Positions 27,039-34,809 of a stretch of DNA of 39,430 nt are shown piece by piece. The notes under the pieces were generated by a model. The model ran no database searches, had not been told where the DNA came from, and saw only the letters and a program-made list of their open reading frames with translations. Position 1 is the first letter of the stretch, and each line of letters starts with the position of its first letter. This stretch comes from Acidobacteriota bacterium. GTDB lineage: Bacteria; Acidobacteriota; Vicinamibacteria; Fen-336. The position numbers and the translations under genes were made by a program. The stretch spans positions 1-39,430 of the forward strand of contig JAJDNV010000015.1 of NCBI GenBank assembly GCA_022340545.1, in the 5' to 3' direction.

Positions 27039-28382
27039 GTGAAGGAGCGCTGGCTGCAGCCGTCTCCGGACGCGACACAGAAGCTGACGCAGGGCCTCGA
27101 GGGGTGGCGGTCCGGCTCGGGGATCGACTTCGAAAGCCCCGAGGCGAAGGCGACGTACCAGGAGCGCGTGACGCTGCTGAAGGACGCCCTCGAGATGATG
27201 AACCCGCCCCCGCGCGTTCCCGTCTGCCCCTCGGCCGGACACTTCCCGCTCGAGTACGCGGGCGTCAGCTGGCGAGAGGCGATGTACGACTACGCGACGC
27301 TGGCCCGCGCCTGGCACAAGTACTACGACGACTTCGGCCCCGATGCCTACGTCGGTCCGGGCACCATCGTGCCCGGGAGGGCGCTGGACGGCATCGGCTT
27401 CAATCTCTACCAGTGGGCGGGTCACGGGCTGGCGGACGACGAGGGCTACCAGTTCGTCGAGCGGGAATACATGAAGGCCGAGGAGTACCCGGACCTGATC
27501 GACGATCCGACCGGGTTCTTCCTCAGCGTCTACTTCCCGAGGATCTGCGACGAGCTCCAGGCCCTGCGCCACATGCCGCTGCTGCCTCCGGTGCACGAGA
27601 TCCCCATGGTCGCCCCGGCCCTTCTCCCGTTCGCGAGGCCGGACGTGAAGGCGGCGTTGGAGACGCTGGTCCGCGCCGGGGACGAGGCCGATCGCTGGCT
27701 CGGGGCGATTCGAGGCGTCGGGGCCTCGATCATGGGTCGTGGGCTTCCCTCCTTCGCCGGAGGAATCTCCAAGGCCCCTTTCGACCTCATCGGCGACAGC
27801 CTCCGCGGAACCCGGGGCGTGATGCTGGACATGTTCCGCCACCCCGACGAGCTGGTCGAGGCCTGTGAGCGCCTCGTTCCCTCCATGGTCCGGTACGGCG
27901 TGGAATCGAGCCGGGCAGCGGGCCATGTGGTGGTCTTCATACCCCTCCACAAGGGCGCCGACGGGTTCATGTCGAACGCCCAGTTCGAGCGGTTCTACTG
28001 GCCGACCCTGCGCAAGGTCGCGATCGGGCTGATCGACGCCGGGCTCGTGCCTCAGCTGTTCGCGGAGGGCGGTTACGATCAGCGCCTCGAGATCATCAGC
28101 GACCTGCCGAAGGGCACGACACTATGGTGGTTCGACCGCACGGACATGGCCCGGGCCAAGCGGACGGTCGGTCGCGTGGCCTGTCTCTCGGGAAATGTGC
28201 CCCTCGATCTCCTGTGTACCGGGACGACCGACGACGTCGAGCAGTACTGCAAGACGCTCATCGACACGGCGGGCGAGGGTGGCGGCTTCATCCTGTCGAC
28301 GGGCGCCGGCATGCAGGGGTCGAAGCCCGCCAACGTACGGGCGATGATCGACTTCTCGAAGGCGTACGGCGTCTACCGCTAG
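27039..28382 (+). CDS. Uroporphyrinogen decarboxylase-family (MtaA/MtbA-type fold) methyltransferase
   Basis: GPGTIVPGRALDGIGFN..., DMFRHPDELVEACERLVPSM, GADGFMSNAQFERFYWPTLRKVAIGLIDAGLVPQLFAEG, LSGNVPLDLLCTGTTDDVEQYCKTLID, GGFILSTGAGMQGSKPANVRAMID; GTG start 7 nt after the corrinoid gene. Confidence 0.87.
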   Translation: MKERWLQPSPDATQKLTQGLEGWRSGSGIDFESPEAKATYQERVTLLKDALEMMNPPPRVPVCPSAGHFPLEYAGVSWREAMYDYATLARAWHKYYDDFGPDAYVGPGTIVPGRALDGIGFNLYQWAGHGLADDEGYQFVEREYMKAEEYPDLIDDPTGFFLSVYFPRICDELQALRHMPLLPPVHEIPMVAPALLPFARPDVKAALETLVRAGDEADRWLGAIRGVGASIMGRGLPSFAGGISKAPFDLIGDSLRGTRGVMLDMFRHPDELVEACERLVPSMVRYGVESSRAAGHVVVFIPLHKGADGFMSNAQFERFYWPTLRKVAIGLIDAGLVPQLFAEGGYDQRLEIISDLPKGTTLWWFDRTDMARAKRTVGRVACLSGNVPLDLLCTGTTDDVEQYCKTLIDTAGEGGGFILSTGAGMQGSKPANVRAMIDFSKAYGVYR

Positions 28383-28409
28383 GGCCGCTCAGACGCCAGC
28401 CGGGCAGAC

Positions 28410-28427
28410 TCGGCGGAGCACCGCCGA
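28410..28427. terminator. Candidate bidirectional hairpin between convergent genes
   Basis: TCGGCGG AGCA CCGCCGA, 7-bp perfect stem with tetraloop; lies between UroD-family gene (+) and esterase (-). Confidence 0.5.
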
Positions 28428-28459
28428 AATCGCAACCGGCCGTCGATCTGGATTCGCCG

Positions 28460-29638
28460 CTACGGCTTCTGCTGGAACACTCTCTGCATGAAATCAGCCA
28501 GCAGGTGTCGCCATGCCTTCCACACATGCGCGCCGGGGGTGCGCACGAACACGTGGTTGACGCCGTGCTCCTTCAGGACCTCAATCAGGTCGAGCTGTCC
28601 CTGAAATCGTGGGTCCTCCGTGCCGCAACCCAGAAAGAGCAGCCTGAGCTTGTCGTTGACGGCGGAGGCGTCGCTCAGAAAGCCCGGCAGATGCGTCTCG
28701 AGGTCGAAGTCAGCGTCGCTGACGAGTCCCGAGCTGAACTCCCCCACCCAGGCAAAGGTGTCCAGGTTCCTCAAGCCGATGGTGAAGGCCTGCCCGCCTC
28801 CCATCGAGAGGCCGGTGATCGCACGACCGTCTCGGTTCTGCAGCACGCGATAGTTGTCTTCGACAAAGGGAATCACGTCGCCCAGCAGCTCCTTCTCCAG
28901 GATCGCCATGCCCTCGGGGCTACTGCCGCCGGCCCAGGTGCCATCGGTGTGCCCGTTCGTCATGACGACGAGCATGGGCACGGCCTTCCCCTGCGCGAGC
29001 AGGTTGTCCAGGATCACCCCGGCGCGGCCGGACTGGCTCCAGTTCCTTTCGTCATCACCACCCCCGTGCCGCAGGTACAGGACCGGGAACCTCCGCTGGG
29101 AGTCCTTCTGATAGTCCGGTGGCACATACACATAGAGATCTCGTTGGCGTTTCAGCGGCGTCGACGTGTATGTCCGAATGTGAATAGCACCGTGAGGGAC
29201 GTCCTGCGCCTCGTCAAAGCGCGGCGGCCTTCCCGGGATCTCGACCTCGCTCGCGCTCAGTCCCCTGGCCCCGGTCTTCAGGTTCGGGTTGTTCCGGTCG
29301 AGTACACGCAGCCCGTCCACGGTGAACGTGTATTCATAGATCTCGGGCTCCACCGGACCAATGGTGATGCTCCACAGGCCGCTGTCATCCTTGCTCAGCG
29401 GCTGCGGCTCCGAGGAGCCGAAGCTGAGGTTCACCTCGGAGGCCCTCGGCGCGCGGATCCGAAACGTGATCCGCCGATCCGGATGGACCTCCGGACTCAC
29501 GACGACCTCGCGGACGACTCCCCTGGAGGCACCGGTCCGATACTGGTTGCGCTGCGGTTGGTCAGCGGCTTGCGCCCGAGCGAAGACCGCTGTCGAAGTC
29601 GCCAGAATGCACAAGAAAACGAGACTCAATAGCCTCAT
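28460..29638 (-). CDS. Secreted CE1/enterochelin-esterase-like esterase with N-terminal Ig-like (E-set/CBM48-like) domain
   Basis: MRLLSLVFLCILATSTAVFARAQA signal; ITFRIRAPRASEVNLSF...GLWSITIGPVEPEIYEYTFTVDG; FPVLYLRHGGGDDERNW; ITGLSMGGGQAF nucleophile; GAHVWKAWR His. Confidence 0.87.
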   Translation of the reverse strand: MRLLSLVFLCILATSTAVFARAQAADQPQRNQYRTGASRGVVREVVVSPEVHPDRRITFRIRAPRASEVNLSFGSSEPQPLSKDDSGLWSITIGPVEPEIYEYTFTVDGLRVLDRNNPNLKTGARGLSASEVEIPGRPPRFDEAQDVPHGAIHIRTYTSTPLKRQRDLYVYVPPDYQKDSQRRFPVLYLRHGGGDDERNWSQSGRAGVILDNLLAQGKAVPMLVVMTNGHTDGTWAGGSSPEGMAILEKELLGDVIPFVEDNYRVLQNRDGRAITGLSMGGGQAFTIGLRNLDTFAWVGEFSSGLVSDADFDLETHLPGFLSDASAVNDKLRLLFLGCGTEDPRFQGQLDLIEVLKEHGVNHVFVRTPGAHVWKAWRHLLADFMQRVFQQKP

Positions 29639-29689
29639 CACAGGCTCCTTCCGTGTCGCTGAGTACTGAAAGCTAGAGTGTTTCGGCTA

Positions 29690-30424
29690 TCACTCCGGGT
29701 ACCAGTCGAGCAGACGGACCTCGATCTTCGGGTTCTTCGAGACGATCTCCTTGAACTTCTCGAGGTCGGAGAATCCGCCCTGCCCCCGGTAGTGGTAGGG
29801 GATGACGACCCGGGGCTGGAACTCCAGGACGGCATCGGCCGCCTTCTCGACGTCCATCGTGTAGGGCAGGTTCATGCAGACGAAGGCGACGTCGATGTTC
29901 TCGAGGGCCCGCATCTCGGGGATATCCTCCGTGTCCCCGCTGATGTAGACCCTCTGGCCGCCGACGGTGACGACGTAGCCGTTGCCCAGCCCCTTCGGGT
30001 GGAACTGGGTCCGCTCCTCGGTGAGGTTGTACATTGGGATGGCCTCGACCGAAACTCCGGCCACCTCGGCCGTCTCACCGTTGGCCAGGACCTTCACGAC
30101 CCCCTTCACCTCGCCGAGGCGCTCGGCGACGGATTGGGGGACGACGATGGTGGTGTCGTCCTGGGCCACCGCCGCCACCGTGGCCGGGTCGAGGTGATCC
30201 CCGTGAACGTGGGTGATCAAGATGAGGTCCGGGGGCGCCTCCCCCGCGAAGGCCTCGGCCCCTCCGAGGGGATCCACGTAGATCGTGGTCTCACCGTGGG
30301 AGAGCACCAGCGTGGCGTGCTGCAAGGGCCGAATCGTGAGCTCACCCACGGTCGAGGCCGCGGCCTGCGCAAGAACGGGAACCGCAGCGAAGAAGAGCAA
30401 CAACGGTGCGACGTATAGCCTCAT
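29690..30424 (-). CDS. Secreted MBL-fold metal-dependent hydrolase (UlaG-like)
   Basis: MRLYVAPLLLFFAAVPVLAQAAA signal; LQHATLVLSHGETTIYVDPLGG...DLILITHVHGDHLDP; RVYISGDTEDIPEM; VVIPYHYRG. Confidence 0.9.
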   Translation of the reverse strand: MRLYVAPLLLFFAAVPVLAQAAASTVGELTIRPLQHATLVLSHGETTIYVDPLGGAEAFAGEAPPDLILITHVHGDHLDPATVAAVAQDDTTIVVPQSVAERLGEVKGVVKVLANGETAEVAGVSVEAIPMYNLTEERTQFHPKGLGNGYVVTVGGQRVYISGDTEDIPEMRALENIDVAFVCMNLPYTMDVEKAADAVLEFQPRVVIPYHYRGQGGFSDLEKFKEIVSKNPKIEVRLLDWYPE

Positions 30425-30479
30425 GGAATACCTCCTCGCACGCAAGAAAGACTGGGCCAGGCCTGCCCGGTGGCGGGAG

Positions 30480-31598
30480 CTATCGAAACACCAGCTGGGC
30501 AAACTCGGCGAAGTAGCGCCGAAACCACGGCCAGCCGTGGATGCCTTGAGTCATGGTGAAGGTCGTGTCATAGCCGCGCCGCTCCAGGTCTTCGGCCAGA
30601 TACTTGGCGCTGGTGAATGTCATGGCGTTGACTCCGTCACCAACATACACCTTCACGCGCTTCACGTTGTCCGGATCGTCGAGGACACCAGGAAACTGCT
30701 CCTCGTAGTACGCGATTCGATCCGCGCGCAACCCGTTGCTGGTGAATCCGATGTGGTCGAACTTCTCGACGTTGGGGAGCCACGTGTCCGGCAGGATGTT
30801 GGGGTAGGAGAGTCCGCCCAAGGCGCGGCTCTCCGAGGCCGCCAGCACCCGGTAGCTCTCCTCGACGTAGGGGATGACGTCCTGCGCGAGGTACTTGACG
30901 AACAGCGCATTGTTCGCCTCGCGCCGCTCGGTGGGAACCGGCGGGGGCAGCGCCCAGATGCTGGGCATCACCACGACCATCGGCCTGGCCCGACCCTGGG
31001 CGATCAGGTTGTCGAGGATCAGATGGGCTCGTCCGATATCGACCCAGCCCCCGTCGTCGTCACCCCCGCCATGGAGGAGGTACATGGCCGGATACCGGGC
31101 CTGCGACTCCTCATAGCCCGGCGGGAAGTAGATGTGCATGCGCATCACCCTGTCGAGGACGGAGGACTGGTGGTGCACGATGCGCACCTCACCGTGGGGC
31201 ACCGGCCGGGCTTCGAGGAGCGCGGTCTGCTCTCCCGGAACGGTGAACATGCTCTGCGTGGTGCGGATTCCCGGTTTGATGGCGCCATTCGCGGGGTCGG
31301 GAATGGGCATCCCGTCCACGAGAAAGAAGTAGCTGTAGAGATCCGGGAAAAGGGGTCCGACGGTGATCGACCAGACGCCGTCTTCGTCCTTGACCAGCTT
31401 CTCCACACGCCGCTGCTCCAGCCAGAAGTCCCCGGCAATCGTCACTTCCTCGACGTTCGGGGCCCGGAGACGGAAGACGACCCGCTGGTCGGGCAGGATC
31501 TCGGGAGAGACCACGGGCGCCGGCGTGGTGGCGGCACGCTCGGACTGGGCCCATGCGATGGTCGCAAAGAGAACGAACAGCAATGCGCTCTTCTTCAT
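30480..31598 (-). CDS. Second secreted CE1/enterochelin-esterase-like protein, paralog of 28460-29638, with altered nucleophile elbow
   Basis: MKKSALLFVLFATIAWAQ signal; VVFRLRAPNVEEVTIAGDFW...DGVWSITVGPLFPDLYSYFFLVDG; YPAMYLLHGGGDDDGGW; ALGGLSYPNILPDTW where the paralog has GLSMGGG. Confidence 0.82.
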   Translation of the reverse strand: MKKSALLFVLFATIAWAQSERAATTPAPVVSPEILPDQRVVFRLRAPNVEEVTIAGDFWLEQRRVEKLVKDEDGVWSITVGPLFPDLYSYFFLVDGMPIPDPANGAIKPGIRTTQSMFTVPGEQTALLEARPVPHGEVRIVHHQSSVLDRVMRMHIYFPPGYEESQARYPAMYLLHGGGDDDGGWVDIGRAHLILDNLIAQGRARPMVVVMPSIWALPPPVPTERREANNALFVKYLAQDVIPYVEESYRVLAASESRALGGLSYPNILPDTWLPNVEKFDHIGFTSNGLRADRIAYYEEQFPGVLDDPDNVKRVKVYVGDGVNAMTFTSAKYLAEDLERRGYDTTFTMTQGIHGWPWFRRYFAEFAQLVFR

Positions 31599-31681
31599 GG
31601 TCACCACCGGAATCGAGCCGATTCTAGTCCGGCGCCAACGGTCACGACCTCTGCATCACCCGAGCCAACGGGCCGCGCTCA

Positions 31682-33376
31682 CTAGAGAGGTGGAAGCGCC
31701 TGCCGCGCCTCCCGGTCCGGGTCGTTCCGGGCCGCGCTCACGTCGTCGAGCACCATGGTCTCGCCCTGCGCGGTGGTGTACTTCGGCCAGGCCGGGAGCC
31801 CGCCGCCGTTCGGGTCGCCCGCCTTCATGAACTGCACGAGCGCGCCCGCCATCTTCGCGGCGAGCTTGCGCGGACGCGGGCCGCCGGCGGTGTGGGTCAG
31901 CATCAGGTCGGTGTTGTGGAACCAGAAGCAGATGTCGATGCAGTGGAAGGCCCCCATGCGACCATCGAAGTGCGGCGGCTGCCACGTGAACCAGGCGACG
32001 TACACGGGGGGCGGCTGCTTCGACTTGGCGTCGGCCAGCGCCACCGTGCTCTGGCGGGTGCTGCTCACGAGGGACCAGATCTCGGCGGGCTCCTTGCCCG
32101 GAAAGGCCTTGGCGTAGGCCTCGACCACATCCATCGCACGATCGCCGAAGCCCGGAGAGAATCCCGCGCGCGTCTTCACACGCTCGGCCACATCGGCGAG
32201 CGTCAGCTGGTCGGGTGTCGGTTCGAACGCCGCGGGGGAGATCTCGTTCATCGTCGAGCACACGAGCAGGGGGACGCCGGCCGCGGTGGGCGCCGCATCG
32301 GGGTAGTAGGGGTCCTGCGGCAGGACGGCGCCGTCAACGACCGGGCTGAAGCCCCCCCGCAGCCCGCGGCCGCCGCCGCTCTCCGCCCGCAGCTTCTCGA
32401 GCGCCTTCGTGGCGACGGCGTAGTACTCCTTCCAGGGCATCGCCTGCAGCTTGTCGATTTCGCCTGCGCCCAGGCCAGCCTCCGCGAGCACGTAGCCCCC
32501 GAGCTTCTCGGAGTGCTCCTTCTCACCCATGCGCAGCGAGGCGCCGCTCAGCACCACCGCCTTGTGGAAGAGCCCCTTGGCGCTGGGCATCGCGGTGAGC
32601 GTGCAGACCTTGGCGCCCCCGCCCGACTGACCCATGATGGTGACGTTGGCCGGGTCGCCGCCGAAGGACGCGATGTTGTCGCGCACCCACTCGAGCGCCT
32701 GCACGATGTCGAGCATGCCCACGTTGCCGGAGGCCGCGAAACGCTCGCCCCCCACGCCCGCCAGATTGCAGTAGCCCATCGGACCGAGGCGGTGGTTGAT
32801 CGAGCAGAACACCACGTCGCCGAAGCGCGCGAGGTTCTCGCCGTTGTAGCCGTCCTGCTCGATGCCGTTGCCGGCGGTGAAGCCGCCACCGTGAAGCCAG
32901 ACCAACACCGGCCGCTTCCGGCCGTCGCCCGCCGCGGGGGTGAACACGTTGATCCGCAGGCAGTCCTCGCTCACGTCGTCGTAGTTCCAGTGGTCGCGAA
33001 ATGCCGCGTACTTGTTCGCGTAGCGGTTCTCCATGTTCTGGGGCGCCGAGTTGCCCCACCACAGCGCCGGAAAGACGTCCGTCCAGGCCTCGGGCGGCTG
33101 GGGCGGCATGAAGCGATTGGGGCCAGAGGTGTCGGCGCCGTAGGGGATGCCGAGATAGTATTGGACGCCCCGCAGGACGTAGCCACGCACGCGGCCGTGG
33201 CGGGTGTCCACCATCGCCACGTTCTCGCCGACCTGCAAGACCGGACCGTCGTCGCCCGTCCCGACCCCCGTGGTGTCGGCAGAGACGATGGCGGCGCCTC
33301 GCGCGCCGATCGTGAGGCCGGCCGCGCCCGCCCCCGCTGTCCGGAAGAAGCTGCGCCTGCTGGAATTCATCGACAT
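31682..33376 (-). CDS. Carboxylesterase type B family protein with Tat signal
   Basis: NSSRRSFFRTAGAGAAGLTIGARGAAI (twin-arginine); GIPYGADTSGPNRFMPPQPPEAW; EDCLRINVFTPA...PVLVWLHGGGFTAGNG; VTIMGQSGGGAKVCTL. Confidence 0.9.
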   Translation of the reverse strand: MSMNSSRRSFFRTAGAGAAGLTIGARGAAIVSADTTGVGTGDDGPVLQVGENVAMVDTRHGRVRGYVLRGVQYYLGIPYGADTSGPNRFMPPQPPEAWTDVFPALWWGNSAPQNMENRYANKYAAFRDHWNYDDVSEDCLRINVFTPAAGDGRKRPVLVWLHGGGFTAGNGIEQDGYNGENLARFGDVVFCSINHRLGPMGYCNLAGVGGERFAASGNVGMLDIVQALEWVRDNIASFGGDPANVTIMGQSGGGAKVCTLTAMPSAKGLFHKAVVLSGASLRMGEKEHSEKLGGYVLAEAGLGAGEIDKLQAMPWKEYYAVATKALEKLRAESGGGRGLRGGFSPVVDGAVLPQDPYYPDAAPTAAGVPLLVCSTMNEISPAAFEPTPDQLTLADVAERVKTRAGFSPGFGDRAMDVVEAYAKAFPGKEPAEIWSLVSSTRQSTVALADAKSKQPPPVYVAWFTWQPPHFDGRMGAFHCIDICFWFHNTDLMLTHTAGGPRPRKLAAKMAGALVQFMKAGDPNGGGLPAWPKYTTAQGETMVLDDVSAARNDPDREARQALPPL

Positions 33377-33478
33377 GGAACCTCCTCGCTCGTCGTGGAA
33401 CTCACGGCTTCGGCCGCGCGGCGACGACCGCGGGCGGACCGCCACCCACTATTCTCGGGGCGTGGTCGTCGGCCGTGA

Positions 33479-33567
33479 AGGTGTCATACGGTAGCGCGCC
33501 CCAGAAGGAGCCGAACACCTTTTTTGTCAGTGCCTTACGGCTTGTCCCGGGTCGAGGTATCATACCT
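33479..33567. promoter_or_regulatory. Operator-like repeated motif in the divergent intergenic region
   Basis: AGGTGTCATAC (33479-33489) and AGGTATCATACCT (33555-33567, perfect 6-1-6 palindrome), 10/11 identical, 76 bp apart; second site contains TATCAT (-10-like). Confidence 0.45.
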
Positions 33568-33594
33568 GCCTGATTCCTCAGGGGAGGCCCCGTC

Positions 33595-34788
33595 CTGCCA
33601 AAACCAGACACGCCGACGCCGTCCGCGGACCCGGACCCCAGGGACACGGCCTCGCCTCGGCTGGCTCAGATCGACAGTGACGCCGTCCGGGCACAGGCCG
33701 ACCGCATTGTCGCCAGCTCCCTCTTTCGGAACAGCAAGCGCTACCCGGCGCTCCTAAGGCATGTCGTCGAGCGCACTCTCGAGGGCCAGGCCCCCAGCAT
33801 CAAGGAGCGCAGCCTGGCGATCGACGTGTTCGGCCGCTCCCCGACATACGATCCGGGAACCGATCCGGTGGTGCGCATCACCGCCGCGGAGGTGCGCAAG
33901 CGCCTCGCACAGTACTACCAGGAGCCAGGTCACGCCGGGGAGATCCGTATCGAGCTGCCGGTGGGATCCTACGTTCCCGAGTTTCATCTCCCGCCGGGGC
34001 CCGGAATCGGCGTCACGGAGCCTGCCCCGCCGATGTCGTCGTTGCGGAGACTCCGGGTCTGGTTGGCCGTCGCCGCCGCAGTCCTCGTGCTGTGGGCGGC
34101 CGCCGGATGGCGGCCACACGGCCCGCCGTCGGCCCTCGACCGCTTCTGGCACCCGGTCGTCGCGGGCGGCGGTGAGGTGATGGTGTGCGTCGGCGCGGCT
34201 CCCGCCGGCTCGCAAGCCACGCCGGAACCCGGGCTCGGCGGGGTCGCCTGGCCGGACGTCCAGGCGCTCGTCCGGATCGGCGGCCTCCTCCAGGAGAAAG
34301 GCCTCTCCGTTCAGCTCTGCCGGGAGGCACAGGCGAGCTTCTCCGACTTCCAGCGCATGCCGGCCGTTCTGATCGGGGCCTTCAACGACGAGTGGACGCT
34401 CCGGCTGATGGAGAACATGCGGTTCCAGTTCCGGCGCGAGGGCTCGTCGCGCTGGATCGAGGATCGGGACCGTCCGGAGTCGAGGGCCTGGAGCATCAAC
34501 CTCGGCGACGGGGATGCCGGGGGCTACCTCTCCATCGTGCAGGACTATGGGGTGATCTCGAGGGTGATGAACCCGAGGACAGGCCGCATCAGCGTCATCG
34601 TGGCCGGCCTGTCGGGGTACGGCACGGTCGCCGCGACACAGCTTCTGACCGAACCGGCCCACGCGGAGATACTGGCCAGAGCCGCTCCGGCGGAATGGCA
34701 GGATCGGAACCTGCAGATCGTCCTCGGCACCGAGGTCATCGAGAGCGCCTCGGGCCCGCCGCGCGTCCTCTCGCTGGCGGTCTGGTGA
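33595..34788 (+). CDS. Uncharacterised membrane-anchored protein with N-terminal regulator-like domain; probable CTG start
   Basis: Frame open from 33574; ADRIVASSLFRNSKRYPALLRHVVERTLEGQAPSIKERSLAIDVFGRSPTYDPGTDPVVRITAAEVRKRLAQYYQE...IELPVGSYVPEF, single TM LRVWLAVAAAVLVLWAAAGW, then an extracytoplasmic domain. SD AGGGGAGG at 33580-33587. Confidence 0.7.
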   Translation: MPKPDTPTPSADPDPRDTASPRLAQIDSDAVRAQADRIVASSLFRNSKRYPALLRHVVERTLEGQAPSIKERSLAIDVFGRSPTYDPGTDPVVRITAAEVRKRLAQYYQEPGHAGEIRIELPVGSYVPEFHLPPGPGIGVTEPAPPMSSLRRLRVWLAVAAAVLVLWAAAGWRPHGPPSALDRFWHPVVAGGGEVMVCVGAAPAGSQATPEPGLGGVAWPDVQALVRIGGLLQEKGLSVQLCREAQASFSDFQRMPAVLIGAFNDEWTLRLMENMRFQFRREGSSRWIEDRDRPESRAWSINLGDGDAGGYLSIVQDYGVISRVMNPRTGRISVIVAGLSGYGTVAATQLLTEPAHAEILARAAPAEWQDRNLQIVLGTEVIESASGPPRVLSLAVW

Positions 34789-34809
34789 CCCCTGGCTCGG
34801 CGCGTCCTC

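Noticed and set aside
31892-33478. 528-aa plus-strand ORF over the carboxylesterase
   Set aside because: Antisense shadow frame; the minus strand encodes a clear type B carboxylesterase with Tat signal.
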